Positions 11,038 through 22,133 of a stretch of 64,000 nt of DNA are shown one piece after another. The DNA comes from Bursaphelenchus xylophilus (taxonomy: Eukaryota; Nematoda; Chromadorea; Rhabditida; Aphelenchoididae), in the NCBI GenBank assembly GCA_904066235.2, contig CAJFCV020000002.1:186001-250000 (forward strand). The letters run 5' to 3'. Position numbers and translations under genes: made by a program. The notes under the pieces were generated by a model. The model saw only the letters and a list, made by a program, of their open reading frames with translations, searched no databases and was not told the origin of the DNA. How positions within the stretch are numbered: the stretch's first letter is position 1; each line of letters starts with the position of its first letter.

Positions 11038-14000
11038 TTACAGCTGCAGTTGATTCGGATCAACAAACGTGGGTATCACCGGGACGACGTTGGTTTTGTT
11101 GAGGACAAGGAAGTCGTATTGCAAGGGTTGAGTCCCAAAAACCGTTCGCTCATGAGTCACGTTTTGTAACTGCAAAAAAAATAAAGAAGAAAAGAAAAAA
11201 AAACATACCACAACAATTTTATCGGCGCCATCGACCTCCATCAACCTTGTGCCATCTTGAGCCTCAAATCCGATCATATCATCGTCCCTACTTTCCAAGA
11301 TTAGTACCCGTGATGACTCGTATTTTGATCTGAAAATAAAACTTCTTATCAGCCCGTCGAGTCTCAAAAATCACCAGACAAAAGGCCACCTTACTGGCTG
11401 TTAATATCCTTTATAAAATCGCTGTTTTCGTTTAGTCCATTCTTCCGGTTACAAATCGGGATAAGGTCAGAAAAGATACCCATACATAATACTGAGCCCC
11501 TCATTGCACCCGCAACTCCAAGGTAAGATTCCACTCGGTCGGTTAAGGGAGGCCCTAGATCTTCATGTGTGTCAACGCATTGACCTCCGAGAATTGCCTG
11601 GAATAAATTTTTTATCTGCTGCAAATCAAATGTCAGCAGAAATCACAAAAAAATACATCAGTTTTGGTTATCAGGGTCATTTCGAAGCCATATAGTTCGT
11701 AAAAGTATAATAGAAGATTAAACCTGCCTTCCGAGAGACCGCTCCTCCAAGCGAATTTCCAATGACGTAGACTTTTGATTGCGTGTAAGCCGTGACAGCA
11801 ATAATCAAATTTCGGATCTAGAATCTTTTCAAAATCATTAAAAAACGGTTTTTGTGTGGCTGGCTTTTATCATCAATCTTTAGAAAATTGTTTGAGTGAT
11901 ACCCTATTCGCGGACATCTCTATTCGCGGACACCCAGTTCGCGGACATTCCCAACTCGCGGACACCCTATTCGCGGACATTCCCAGTTCGCGGACACCCT
12001 GTTCGCGGACGCCCAATTCGCGGACGTTTTTATAAATATATAAAATAGGCCCTGTATTTAGGGTTGTAGTCAAACCCCAGGCTAATAGTTTTGAAGATTC
12101 GTAGTGGAAATTACGTAATAAGTAAATTTCAGAAATTTTGAGTAGATATCTTACATAGAGGTAATCGATAGTGCTGATTTCGAAAATCATATCCATTTTT
12201 ATTTCATCGTTAGTTCTTTCTTATGTAGTACCGTGTAGTACTTAGTTTTTGAATTTTTTCGATGTGCAGGGTTTTATAGCTAATCAATGGAAGAAATTTT
12301 TTATCAGACGTCATGGATAATATAATTTCAATGTGATACATAGAGTTTTCTTGTTTTCTTTGCTTTCTGGAGGTATTTTTATACTTTTCATGCCCTGACT
12401 GAGACCTTAGAAAGTTTAGACAGTAGGTCTTCGTGCAATAAATCACTTTTTACATTTCTGCCGACATCAAAATAACTAAAAAACAAAGAAAATTATTTTA
12501 AACGAATTAAAAGCGGGAGAAATGGATCAATCCATATATCATCTGAATCAGAAGAATTTTTTCAACGTTTTGAGACCATATTTGTGTCTCAGCTCCATCT
12601 GAAACTTCAGAAATTACCTAAAACAATATCCGGCTAGCATCAAAAAATCCAAATAAAATCTGTAAAACCTGAAACTTTGTGGCATAAATTATACATATTC
12701 TGATTCAGAAATTTCCAGACAAAATTTGAGATGCAAAATCAAAAAATACGATTTTTTGAAATTTATGACAAAAATTTGTAAAATATGACATTGCTGACAT
12801 AGAGCCCTGAAATTTTGCACAAACATGTCGTACCACACGCCAAACGACTATAGAAAATTTCAGAGCTGTACATACAATCCCTCAAAAGTTATGAGCCGTT
12901 TTCTGTTCCGAAAACTCCGATTTCCAACTCCAAAAACCGGACTTTTATTGCTATAGTGTTTACTGAACCCTTTCTGGGAACCATAACTTTGGCCAGAAAC
13001 GACCAAATTTTGATTTTTAAAAAGTAAATCTTCTAATTTGACCCTTGCGATCCTCGTGGTCTTGTTAGTTTGCTAAAAAACCTTCGAAGAAAGCCGGAAA
13101 ATCGTTCCAATACTTCGTTGACATTTCGTCCAGAAAGCCGATATTATTTTGACATTTCGTGCAGTTAGAAAATTTTGGCTTATATACTGCGAATATGAGT
13201 AAAGCAATATGTCGACAAGACGCGCAAGGTTCGATTTAGCAGAAATAATTTTTAAAAATCAAAATTTGGTCGTTTCTGGCCAAAGTTATGGTTCCCAGAA
13301 AGGGTTCAGTAAACACTATAGCAATAAAAGTCCGGTTTTTGGAGTTGGAAATCGGAGTTTTTGGAACAGAAAACGGCTCATAACTTTTGAGGGATTGTAT
13401 GTACAGCTCTGAAATTTTCTATAGTCGTTTGGCGTGTGGTACGACATGTTTGTGCAAAATTTCAGGGCTCTATGTCAGCAATGTCATATTTTACAAATTT
13501 TTGTCATAAATTTCAAAAAATCGTATTTTTTGATTTTGCATCTCAAATTTTGTCCGGAAATTTCTGAATCAGAATATGTATAATTTATGCCACAAAGTTT
13601 CAGGTTTTACGGATTTTATTTGGATTTTTTGATGCTAGCCGGATATTGTTTTAGGTAATTTCTGAAGTTTCAGATGGAGCTGAGACACAAATATGGTCTC
13701 AAAACGTTGAAAAAATTCTTCTGATTCAGATGATATATGGATTGATCCATTTCTACCGCTTTTAATTCGTTTAAAATAATTTTCTTTGTTTTTTAGTTAT
13801 TTTGATGTCGGCAGGAATGTAAAAAGTGGTCTATTGCACGAAAACCTACTGTCTAAACAGTCTAAGGTTCCAACAAGGGAATAAAAAGTATAAAAATACC
13901 ACTAGAAAGCACAGAAAACACCATCGCTTACCCCGGTGTCCGGTATACACTCAAAATTTTGAAAACGTTATGTATTACGTAATTGCGGCTATGAATTTTC

Positions 14001-14597
14001 AAAATTTTCAGCCCGAGGTGTGTCAACCATTCCAAACAGAGATTTATCTAAATGTCCGAACAACATACACCTGGAACTTTTATGTCCGCGAATAGTCCAT
14101 CTAAATATTTATGTCCGCGAATAGGGTGTCCGCGAGTTGGGCGTCCGCGAATAGGGCAACCCGTGTCCGCGAGTTGGGTGTCCGCGAATAGAGATGTCCG
14201 CGAAGTGTCCGACACCCAATTGTTTTACCTGCTTGACAAACTGACATTCAATTGTCTCGTCAATCCCAATCTGCTTCGAAATCAGTCCATAGGTTGTCCC
14301 ATAGATCTCGTCGTCTCGGTATCCTCGATTAAAGAACTCCGCCCTCAGCTCGTGATAGTCGCCCATCACATTGCCCAGGCCATGAACAACAACAACCGGA
14401 GTGTTCTGCGTTTTCCGGGGACTCGTCCAATTCCCTCCACCAAATGATCCGCGCACTCCCCAATCCAGGCGAGTCAGGTTTTTGGCTATGTCGGCGCCGT
14501 AGGTTTTGATGAGGAACTGTTGAAACCCGAAGGTAAACGTGGCTTTGGCAGTGGTTGTAAACAAAAGGGCAATGATCCAAGAAGCGATAAAACTCAT
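11038..14597 (-). CDS. Secreted class-2 triacylglycerol lipase (LIPS-like)
   Basis: Five exons: 14597-14229, 11817-11728, 11597-11395, 11329-11209 and 11169-11038, giving 304 residues. The N-terminus is a signal peptide (MSFIASWIIALLF). VVVVHGLGN is the oxyanion region, and GYRDDEIYGTTYG is typical of the family. GNSLGG carries the nucleophilic Ser, ESRDDDMIG a likely catalytic Asp, and NVTHERTVF a likely His. These proteins hydrolyse acylglycerols, often in the intestine. The first intron is 2.4 kb because a foldback transposon sits in it. The second intron only keeps frame as GC-AG (AAG|GCAGGT ... TTCCAG), joining SRK to AILGGQCVDT as the family expects. ATG 14597 is preferred to the upstream TTG codons. 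Confidence 0.88.
11894..14217. mobile_element. 2.3-kb foldback transposon with GTCCGCGA-repeat ends
   Basis: An 8-bp direct repeat, AATTGTTT, lies at 11886-11893 and 14218-14225 and looks like a target-site duplication. The termini are inverted and related (GAGTGATACC and GGGTGTCGGA, read inward). Each end holds an array of about 7-8 TCGCGGAC units spaced about 15 bp apart, alternating AAT and AGT variants (about 11905-12030 and 14088-14210). Inside are two long, nearly identical inverted arms (about 12340-13030 and 13245-13930) around a ~215-bp spacer. No transposase is seen. An 8-bp duplication fits hAT, Merlin or P families; the GG terminus would suit Merlin, but the superfamily is not proven. 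It lies in lipase intron 1. Confidence 0.85.
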
Positions 14598-15444
14598 CAC
14601 TAAACACAACAAATCTTAAAACTACGCCGCACGGCAACCCGAAGTGGAACAAAAAATGCAAAATCAATGTTCGGGCAATGGCTTTCAAAGGAAATTTTTG
14701 AGTTCCAAATAACTTTGATATCCCTCATCACTCGACTTCCTCAATACCGCTTAAAAAGACGATCTTTTCCCGATTCCGGGTTAGTGAACGTGACGAGTTT
14801 ATGCAAACAATTCTGGTCGAGACGCATTTTGCTTCGAAAACATGCGAGAATAGGCATCCAGGGAGCTTGTTAACGAGCTAGCATATGTGGAGAAGCACCA
14901 AAAAGTCCTTTCAATTATTCGAATTGTAGCGCTAATTGGAAGACACGGCTATGTTATAAACCTTGGCATATATTCCAGATTATAAAAAAAGAGCAAAAGA
15001 CCAAATTGCACTAACTTTTTCGAAGTATTTGACTTCTGCCTTTATCAGAAATTACCAGAAACTTTACCAGAAACATCTAAACTTTAACTTTGATCACGTT
15101 TTTCATCATTCATTTAGCATTTTTACAAAAGTCGATTGTGCTTGATCAAACAATTTATATTGCCAATATGAACTTTTTCCTTTGATAATCCCATTATCAA
15201 TTGTATTTTTTGATAAATTTAAGGTCTGTTGATGACTTTAAATTTTACCCCATAACAAACAAACTGTTAAACCGAAGGAGTTGATTATATTGGGCAAAAT
15301 TACGCAAGAATTTTCTTCCAGAACAATCAACACGTTTCATTTGAATTCCTCATCAAACGCAATGAATAATCCATCGTATAAGATCATCATTATAAGTCAC
15401 TCATCTTCCGTATTAAGATTACAAAGTTTCTATGAGATTTTTAC
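14598..15444. other. Gap between divergent lipase and TTR-like gene
   Basis: AT-rich sequence of about 850 bp; no coding exon or repeat recognised. It should hold the promoters of both flanking genes. Confidence 0.4.
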
Positions 15445-15453
15445 TATATAAAT
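15445..15453 (+). promoter_or_regulatory. TATA box of the first TTR-like gene
   Basis: TATATAAAT, 37-45 bp upstream of the ATG at 15490. The paralog has TATAAAT at a similar distance. Confidence 0.6.
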
Positions 15454-15489
15454 ATTAGATTAAGACATTCAAAAACCTTATTTTTAACC

Positions 15490-17772
15490 ATGTTCCAGTA
15501 TATTGTTTCGTTGCTCTGCATTGTCTCAATTCTTGCGGCGCCGGATTACTCCTACCATCCTGATTATGAAAGACAAAAAATTGTCATTCACAGAGTCGAA
15601 TGTACTGATTCAACATTCCGCTATAAACCCTATTACGAGACCATCTTCACGGCCAGGATGAAGACGTTCGGACTCTGGCCGACATACTATAACTGTGTGT
15701 AAGTTAAAAATACTATATACAGGGTGGGCCAAAAAAAATGGACAAAATTAAAAGTTGGTGTATCCCGGCACGAATACCGTTATCAATGGAAAGAAAAATA
15801 GTTTTTTAATTGTCAACTATCCTGCTTTATCACAACTATTTAAATTTTTATATACTTTTTCTGAATCGCTGATACGAGCCAAAATTTTAGGCCAGCCCAT
15901 ATTCTGACCACGTTTTCCAAAAATTTTGTGGGTCCAAAGATCTTTACCGACCTAAATTTCTATAACTAGCCGAAACCTGGGGGTTGACTGTTTATGGACA
16001 TACCAAGGGGAACCCAGAGAAGCAAAAAAGTTGATAATGTTCGATTAATAGCACTCCCCCAGTTCGCAACGTGATCCACAAGAGGTCCATCTAGATAATT
16101 CTAAATTTTTGAGATCATTGACATTGAAGACTCGCAGGTGAGCCTGTTTCATGCTATTAATAGCAAAAAGTGGTCTCTATAAGACACCTGACATTGCTTT
16201 ACATGAGCCAGCAGTTGATTTGGTAATAGCTTGCACTAGCCGTGCGCAACACTTAAAAAAGTTTAGCCGCCAATACCCAGAGACGCTGATATTTTTGGCC
16301 AGAAAATTTTTTCTTTTTTGTTGGCGTTCTTGAACGGTCCGCATAACTATAACGGGATACTTATATATCAGGGTTATACGACCCCTTTCTTCCATTTTAA
16401 GTCAGTTTCGTAAAATGAGGAAGCAGCTAACCTTCAGAATCCAAGTTTTATTGCGATGACCCATCAAAAAGTCAAAAAAATCGATTTTTGCTTGCCATCT
16501 TGCTCATTGAGTTGTACTATTGTCAAAAATGCGTTTAGTATATTCATCATAGAGTAGTAAACACTGTATGAGGGTAACCAGTGTCAAAAGGTTCACCACG
16601 TTTGGTAGAGCATTGTTTTTCCGAAAGCGCCCAAATGAAGGTCGATTTTCCCTGGCCGAGTGTCTAACTTCTGGTCACTGGTTCTTCATTTTCCGAAAAG
16701 CTTGGGTTAAGTCCTTTTAAAGCCTAAGGGGACAAGTCTCCTAGATCTGCTTAGACCGCTTGGTATGTCTTTACGGCCGCTCTAAAAAGTTTAGGAGCAA
16801 GAACTTTTAAAATTTTGCTGCGGGAATTGGCGCGCTGACCTGGTGACTTTCCTGCAACCGTATGTTGGAAACTTTTGCAGATAGAACAAAACTTCTACAG
16901 TAAATATGTTCCCTTAACACAGTATTTTCATGCCATATATACCTTTTTTCACAAACTGTTTCATGGCAGGAAAAATCGAAGAAAAATAAATGTCCATTTT
17001 TTTTGGCCCACCCTGTAGATAAAATTTTTCTTTTTGTCTTTGACTCTGTGGAAATTACAGTTTTTTTAACAGGGGAAGTACTCCAAGTGCGACGCTCAGA
17101 TTTTGATGAAACTTGGCACAAATTTAGAATAACTTTTTCCATGATATATGCGAGAATCCTAGCTCGCGCTTTGCAGAAACAACCAAGATTTTTAGATCGA
17201 AAGTCGGCCAAAATTTAGGACTTTTTGCCGAATTTCGGCACGAAAAGTTTCATGCCTATTTCAACTGTAAAGGATAACGTTTTTACAAAAAATCTAATTT
17301 TTCCGGACGAAACTGCCAAAGTTATGGCCAAAAAACGTTTTTTCTCTCTGACCGCTCTCCACGTTTAGCGTGCTCTCTAGGCGGCAAAAATCGTTCGATA
17401 TCTCGGCGGCGCCCGCAAAGCGCGAGCTAAAACTTTCAGGAATTGATATTTAGTCCATACCCGACGTGTGGGCAAAATTTAAAGACAATCTGAGCGTAGC
17501 ACTTGGAGTACTTCCCCTGTAAGTTCAGAACAAACCAAGGCTACAACACAACCGCCATGTATTCGACCAAGGACAATTTCCCATTTGATGTTCAGTTGGT
17601 TTGCTTCGTGAAGAAGTCGGACTTTGGGACGTTTAGTAATTCTTTGGAACTTCTGGTTGAGCACCATTGCACGAGACCGAATACAACCAAGCTTTCCATC
17701 TTTGAGATTCCATTTGCTCATGACTTTGAGTTCGGGAAGTCTCAGGTGATCCCACGACTTCTGCTTCCTTGA
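15490..17772 (+). CDS. Secreted TTR-like-related protein A
   Basis: Two exons (15490-15698, 17529-17772) give 150 residues. The start MFQYIVSLLCIVSILA is a signal peptide. Exon 2 encodes a stretch like FVKKSDFGTFSNSLELLVEHHC followed by a hydrophobic strand ending in P; the order resembles the C-terminal half of nematode transthyretin-like proteins (IYHDC...IP). That family match is inferred from pattern only and is weak. The paralog at 19053-19600 has the same single phase-2 intron and the same VKK.D.G..SN..EL.VEH.C core. The intron is 1.8 kb because a mariner relic and a MITE have landed in it; the paralog's is 65 bp. Confidence 0.7.
15720..17015. mobile_element. Decayed mariner-like transposon, 1,296 bp
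   Basis: Flanked by TA dinucleotides and bounded by perfect 25-bp inverted repeats beginning CAGGGTGGGCC and ending TGGACA. The length is that of a full mariner. The interior has no intact transposase: around 16250-16310 (+) a stretch aligns by eye with the RC.KLL...FSDEKIF region but reads LIFLARKFF, so the catalytic Asp is gone, and the frame is full of stops. It is inserted in the intron of the first TTR-like gene. Confidence 0.75.
17070..17519. mobile_element. MITE family 1, copy 1
   Basis: About 450 bp with ~36-bp inverted ends (CAGGGGAAGTACTCCAAGTG). The 3-bp target duplication is TAA/TAA. It lies in the intron of the first TTR-like gene, so exon 2 begins only 9 bp after the element. 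The TWA target and size suggest a PIF/Harbinger (Tourist-like) MITE. Confidence 0.85.
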
Positions 17773-18099
17773 TTGCAAATATGAAACATTTTTTTCTTGA
17801 AGCAGGCTTTGATAAATAAAAAAAATAAATAATTTTGTAGACGCATTCACTAGAAGCAGCTGAATAGGGCACTTGGTGACAAAGAACATAAAATACGAAT
17901 GCAGGAATTTTGTCGTTCTTCATCAAACAGCGACATTTTCAGACAAAAAACGACGAGGAGCTGGGAAAATAAAGAACTTTTTTCATCACCTGACCAAATT
18001 TTTGCTATAACTAATTGAAAACGATGCGTTTATGGCAATGTCTGTTGCCCCATACTTTAAAAAAAAGCAAACAATGGGAAGCTCATAAGAGGTTTGCTA

Positions 18100-18767
18100 C
18101 AGTGGCGGATCTAAGCCATTGACAAAAAAAGTAACATTTTGCATTCGGGAAGTATCAAAAATGTGGCAAAATACCTCTCGCTCTAGCTATGAACGGCGCA
18201 CGTCAAACTGAGGTATCCGGTGACCGGAACAGACTCTTCGCTATCGGTTTTTACACTTCGTCTTGATTTCGCAGAGAAAGAGAGGAAAAAGATACGCAAA
18301 AGCGTACTCTCTCGCCCCAAAAATTCCCCATTTCTTCCCCGACAAAACGTTTTTTCGCCGGACTGTTTTGGATTATCGCAGTTTGACGTGCGGCGCACGT
18401 CAAACTGAGGAGTCCGGTGACCGGAATAGACTCTTCGCTATCGGTTTTTTACACTTCGTCTTGATTTCGCAGAGAAAGAGAGAAAAAAGACACGCAAAAG
18501 CGTACTCTCTCGCCCCAAAAATTCCCCATTTCTCCCCCGACAAAACGTTTTTTCGCGTCTTTTTTTGGCAAATTGCCAATCTATTCACCGGACTGTTTTA
18601 GCCTATCTCAGTTTGACGTGCGGCGCGCCCTTTCCCTCACAAAAGGAGAGGGCGCGCTTTTGAAGTTGGAGTTTTTTCACTAGGAGAGGGAGGTATTTTG
18701 CCACATTTTTTCATACTTCCGGATGCAAAATGGTACGTTTCTTGCCACTGGACCAAGTGCCCCACTG
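18100..18767. mobile_element. MITE family 2, copy a, interrupted by family 3
   Basis: Flanked by TA with ends CAGTGG..., a Tc1/mariner-like pattern. The arms carry the family signature (TTTTGCAT..GG, GTGGCAAAATACCTC). The middle is split by two family-3 units at about 18195-18627. After the insert the GGGCGCGC stem resumes, so the nesting order is clear. Confidence 0.8.
18195..18627. mobile_element. MITE family 3, two abutting copies
   Basis: Two similar units, about 200 and 235 bp, each with inverted ends GGCGCACGTCAAACTGAG. The right end of the first and the left end of the second share the GGCGC bases at about 18392-18396. A third copy is at 53239-53479. No coding capacity. Confidence 0.8.
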
Positions 18768-19014
18768 TAATTGTAGAAGGAAGGCTACAAAGGCCACATA
18801 CGTTTTACCATGACTATCATTAATTTTAGTCAAAGTAAACCCTTTTCACACCAAATAATGCTCTACGAATTTATTAACTTTTAACCTCGTAACTATAAAA
18901 CCGTCATGCAGCCTACTCACTTATCGAAAATCATTCCGTCATCAAAAGAAACACCAATCCGTAATCATCGAGTTTATTCATCCTCCCTCAGAGAGAACAC
19001 TTTAATATTTCACG

Positions 19015-19021
19015 TATAAAT
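19015..19021 (+). promoter_or_regulatory. TATA box of the second TTR-like gene
   Basis: TATAAAT 32-38 bp upstream of the ATG at 19053. Confidence 0.55.
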
Positions 19022-19052
19022 TTCGATCTCTTGGTCGCCAGCTATCTTCAAA

Positions 19053-19600
19053 ATGCTCTTCTATTGGATATCTTTGCTAATTTTTATCCCAATTTTTGTG
19101 TGCCAAAGGCAGGTTGGCCCAAATAACCGGGAATATTCATTTCAACACATCATCTGCCGCAAACTCACATGCAGCCTTGAGCAGGCGTTGACGGAGAATG
19201 TCAATATTACCGGAGTGCTGAGGAGTAACGGGTTCTTCACTTCGTATCATCCATGCGTGTAAGTGATTTTTCACTTCTCCACATATTTTCCGCCCCACTC
19301 ATCCCTTCCAAAATACATTTCAGAAAAGAAGTCGGCTCAACGGAACCCGCCAAGGCCTTGGTTCAAGATCATGGAAGAGAATTCACCTTGAAATGCTATG
19401 TGAAAAAAGCAGATTACGGCAGATATTCGAACACCTTTGAACTGCACGTCGAACATAACTGCAACTACCGGCGGGAAAAGGAAGAATTCGTCCTGGATCT
19501 TCCACTTGCTCATCAATTTGAGGGTGGGGTGCACATCTTCAAACGAATGGAACTTCTTGAAGAAAAAAGGGATCAATTTACGAGACTTTTGACCAAGTAA
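19053..19600 (+). CDS. Secreted TTR-like-related protein B
   Basis: Two exons (19053-19258, 19324-19600) give 160 residues. The signal peptide runs to about VCQ (MLFYWISLLIFIPIFVC). It is a paralog of the protein encoded at 15490-17772: the intron sits at the same place after a ..CV motif in phase 2, and YVKKADYGRYSNTFELHVEH is shared in pattern. The C-terminus has a longer charged tail (about 20 residues, KRMELLEEKRDQF). A transthyretin-like fold is suspected from the EHNCN...LDLP order but not shown. Confidence 0.75.
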
Positions 19601-19762
19601 ATTCGACATGAACTTTATCTATCAACTCCTTACAAAAAATTTTACAAAAAAAATTACTTTTTATCAAAGCAAAAAGTGGTCTATTTTTGATTAAATTTTA
19701 CTCTGAAGTCATAAAGAAACCGTAACAATAAACAAAAAACAGGTTTACATGTCCTAGAAACT

Positions 19763-20342
19763 TTAATCCCACCTTGACCTTCGAATCAAATGACAAAGCG
19801 AGTCCTCTATGGACCTGTCTTTGTGAAGAAGGTTGCCATAATTTGCATGAGTCCGTCTGGCTTCTCCATTCGCCAAAAGCAACTTCGGATCACCTGGCAT
19901 CTTCGCTTTAGCTTCATTCTTCTTTATGGTCTCTTGTTCTTGCAGAAATGTCCCGTGGATTTCGTGATAAGGCTTCATTTCCTCCTGCAACAACAATATC
20001 AGATGGTGAAGCTCGAAAACCGCTCATCATTCGACGGAAATAAAAGTAAGCCATGTGAAAATTCGCCGACAACAGCATCCTACCAACCTTGTTCAAGTAC
20101 GGAGAGTTCAACATCTTCATGACCTCCCATTCCCTGGCCAACCGCTCTTTCACAATAGCTACATGACTGTCATGTACAATAGCGTGGGGTTTTCTTGTTC
20201 TAAATACAGAATCACAAATAAAGGAAGGAGAAACTCACACTTTTCTTTTTCCGCTCGGAGGCCCTCGATATCCAACTTCCCAAGGTTTCCGGTCCCAATG
20301 CACCTTGTTCAAGTTGGCCAGAAGGAACTGTGTTCGCTTCAT
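19763..20342 (-). CDS. Unrecognised 145-residue basic protein
   Basis: Three exons (20342-20239, 20199-20088, 19984-19763) with matching phases. There is no signal peptide or membrane segment. The N-terminal part is basic with aromatic pairs (VHWDRKPWEVGYRGPP); the middle is helical and charged (IVKERLAREWEVMKML, EQETIKKNEAKAK); it ends in RRSRWD. The size, basic charge and N-terminal composition would suit a mitochondrial ribosomal or assembly factor, but I recognise no specific family. An alternative donor (TTG|GTAGG) would break the frame, so AAG|GTTGG is used for intron 2. Confidence 0.65.
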
Positions 20343-20956
20343 CTAAAACAATAGAGTAAAATAGTAAAAATCGTTGGAAAATGACACACACTATTCAAAA
20401 ATAATTTAGCAAACAAAAAAATTGGTGAAAAAATGAAGAAAATCTGGTTAAATCAGAATGCCAAGAATTCTTTTGCAATTCATTGTTTTCGTGGTAGGAC
20501 ACAAAATTTTTCTGGATGAAATGCCTGAGAGCTACGCCAAAGGTTTGTATTTAGCTTCCCGCATAAGCTGACACATAGAAATCGACGGGTGTGATGTAAT
20601 TGGATTAAATCTGTTCTAACTTTCAGCCGTTTTCACAGTTTTTAGTGGATTTGCGTGACTGTTTTCCATAAAATCTTTCGAAATAAAGCGTCAATTGTTG
20701 ATATTCTTTATTATAATACATCAAAAATAACCGTAAATATTTGGACAAGCAGGAATAATGGAATTGAAATACAAAGTTATCCATAGTCTTACCAGCAAAT
20801 TACTTCATAGAAAGAAAAAAAAAGCCTTGAGAATGTGAGATTATGAGGAAATGAATGTTGAGTTCGGAAGTTACAGTACCCGAAATATTTCAGCTCTGGC
20901 TACCGTAATTTTCCTACAACGCAAAGACGCTTTCTTTCACGTATTTTATCGATATC
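20343..20956. other. Gap between basic protein and RING gene
   Basis: About 600 bp, AT-rich, no gene seen. The neighbours are on the same strand, so it probably holds the 3' end of the RING gene and the promoter of the basic-protein gene. Confidence 0.35.
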
Positions 20957-22133
20957 TTATCGAATTTCAGGAAGTACGACCATCTCCACAATCTCCCTTC
21001 GACTCAGCCATCGTTCTCGGCATAACGGGCAGGTTGGGGAGGAGAATAGCCGCTCATTGCACCATTTATCGACACAATCTCCGCACCCAATGCATTGTTT
21101 ACAGCGGCGACAAGCCACTGGTTTGATGGGCCAATCGTCCAGGCAAATTGAGCAGGTCGAAAGTTGGACGTCGGACCAGCTGGAATATATATATATATAT
21201 TATATATCGGTTTAGATTAGATGAAAATTTAGTCATCCAAATAGGATAAACAACGTGTTTTACCTCGAGTTTTCACTTTTCAATTTCATCTAAATTCAGC
21301 TCAAATTTAGTGCAGATTATTTATGGCATATGTGCAAAAAAAACTTCTGTTTCAAGACATGTGGTAATACATCTTTCAAATGAGTTGCACAATGTATTAT
21401 CAACCAAAAATTAATCGTTTCTCTGCAGGTCCAAAAAAATATAATTGAAAAGCACCTTTCGTCTGTCCGACTCTCCACATTTTACGTACAGTGACGGACC
21501 TGATAAGGTGTCAAAAAACGTAAAATACTGCATCCGGGAAGCATCAAAGATGTGGCAAAATGCTTCCCTCTCCAAGTGAAAAAACCTTTGTTTTGTACTG
21601 CGCGCCCTTCCTCTCGCAAACATAGCTGGCGGGATTCAAAAGCCGGAAAAGATTCCGGCTTTTGAAATCGGAGTTTTGCACTTGGAGAGGGAGGCATTTT
21701 GCCACATTTTTGATACTTCCCGGATGCAAAATGGAACGTTTTTTGCAACTGGATCAGATCCCGCACTCTAAAATGCAAGCTCCAATTTTCACAAATTGAT
21801 ATACGGCCTACTGAACGACTGTAAAATTTTAACAAAATTTTAAAGTCATCATTAAGTGCAACAGCTTTTAAAAAATAATAATTGATCATCGGATACCGTA
21901 TTTTAATAAACTAACCTCCCTTCAAACAATGTTTACCCAACTTACACGGCTTTTCTTCGTGGGAGAGTCCAATTTTCTTTCATTTCCTTCACCCAACATG
22001 GGGTGGACGGCCTCAAATTTCGCCAAGAAATATTTCCGAAAACTGCTTGAAGGCGTTGAAGAATCGATTCGAAAAGCTCATCAATTGACCCGATATTATT
22101 TGGCAAGCCCGTGGACGGTTGAAACATCGTCAT
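20957..22133 (-). CDS. Small RING-type zinc-finger protein
   Basis: Two exons (22133-21946, 21179-20957) give 136 residues; the phase-2 junction falls between RRKAV and WSDVQ. Exon 2 encodes a RING-like finger: CSICLDDW, then CRRC-KQC-IGC-GDC-VDKWC, then CPLCRERW. The position usually held by His appears to be Cys, so this is an all-Cys variant. RING proteins are mostly E3 ubiquitin ligases; that role is inferred. The N-terminal 60 residues have no known motif. CTTCCAG directly precedes the ATG, which could be a trans-splice acceptor or mean a further upstream exon. A family-2 MITE lies in the intron. Confidence 0.7.
21489..21768. mobile_element. MITE family 2, copy b
   Basis: About 280 bp, TA-flanked, ends CAGTGACGGACCTGAT / GATCAGATCCCGCACTC. 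Near-palindromic with a stem at about 21600-21660. It is inserted in the intron of the RING gene. Confidence 0.8.

Noticed and set aside
12210..14095. Short related frames in both arms of the foldback element
   Set aside because: They follow from the inverted arms; they differ by frame-breaking changes and show no transposase motifs.
18183..18601. Frames with MTGTDSSLSVF and similar sequence
   Set aside because: They lie inside family-3 MITEs.
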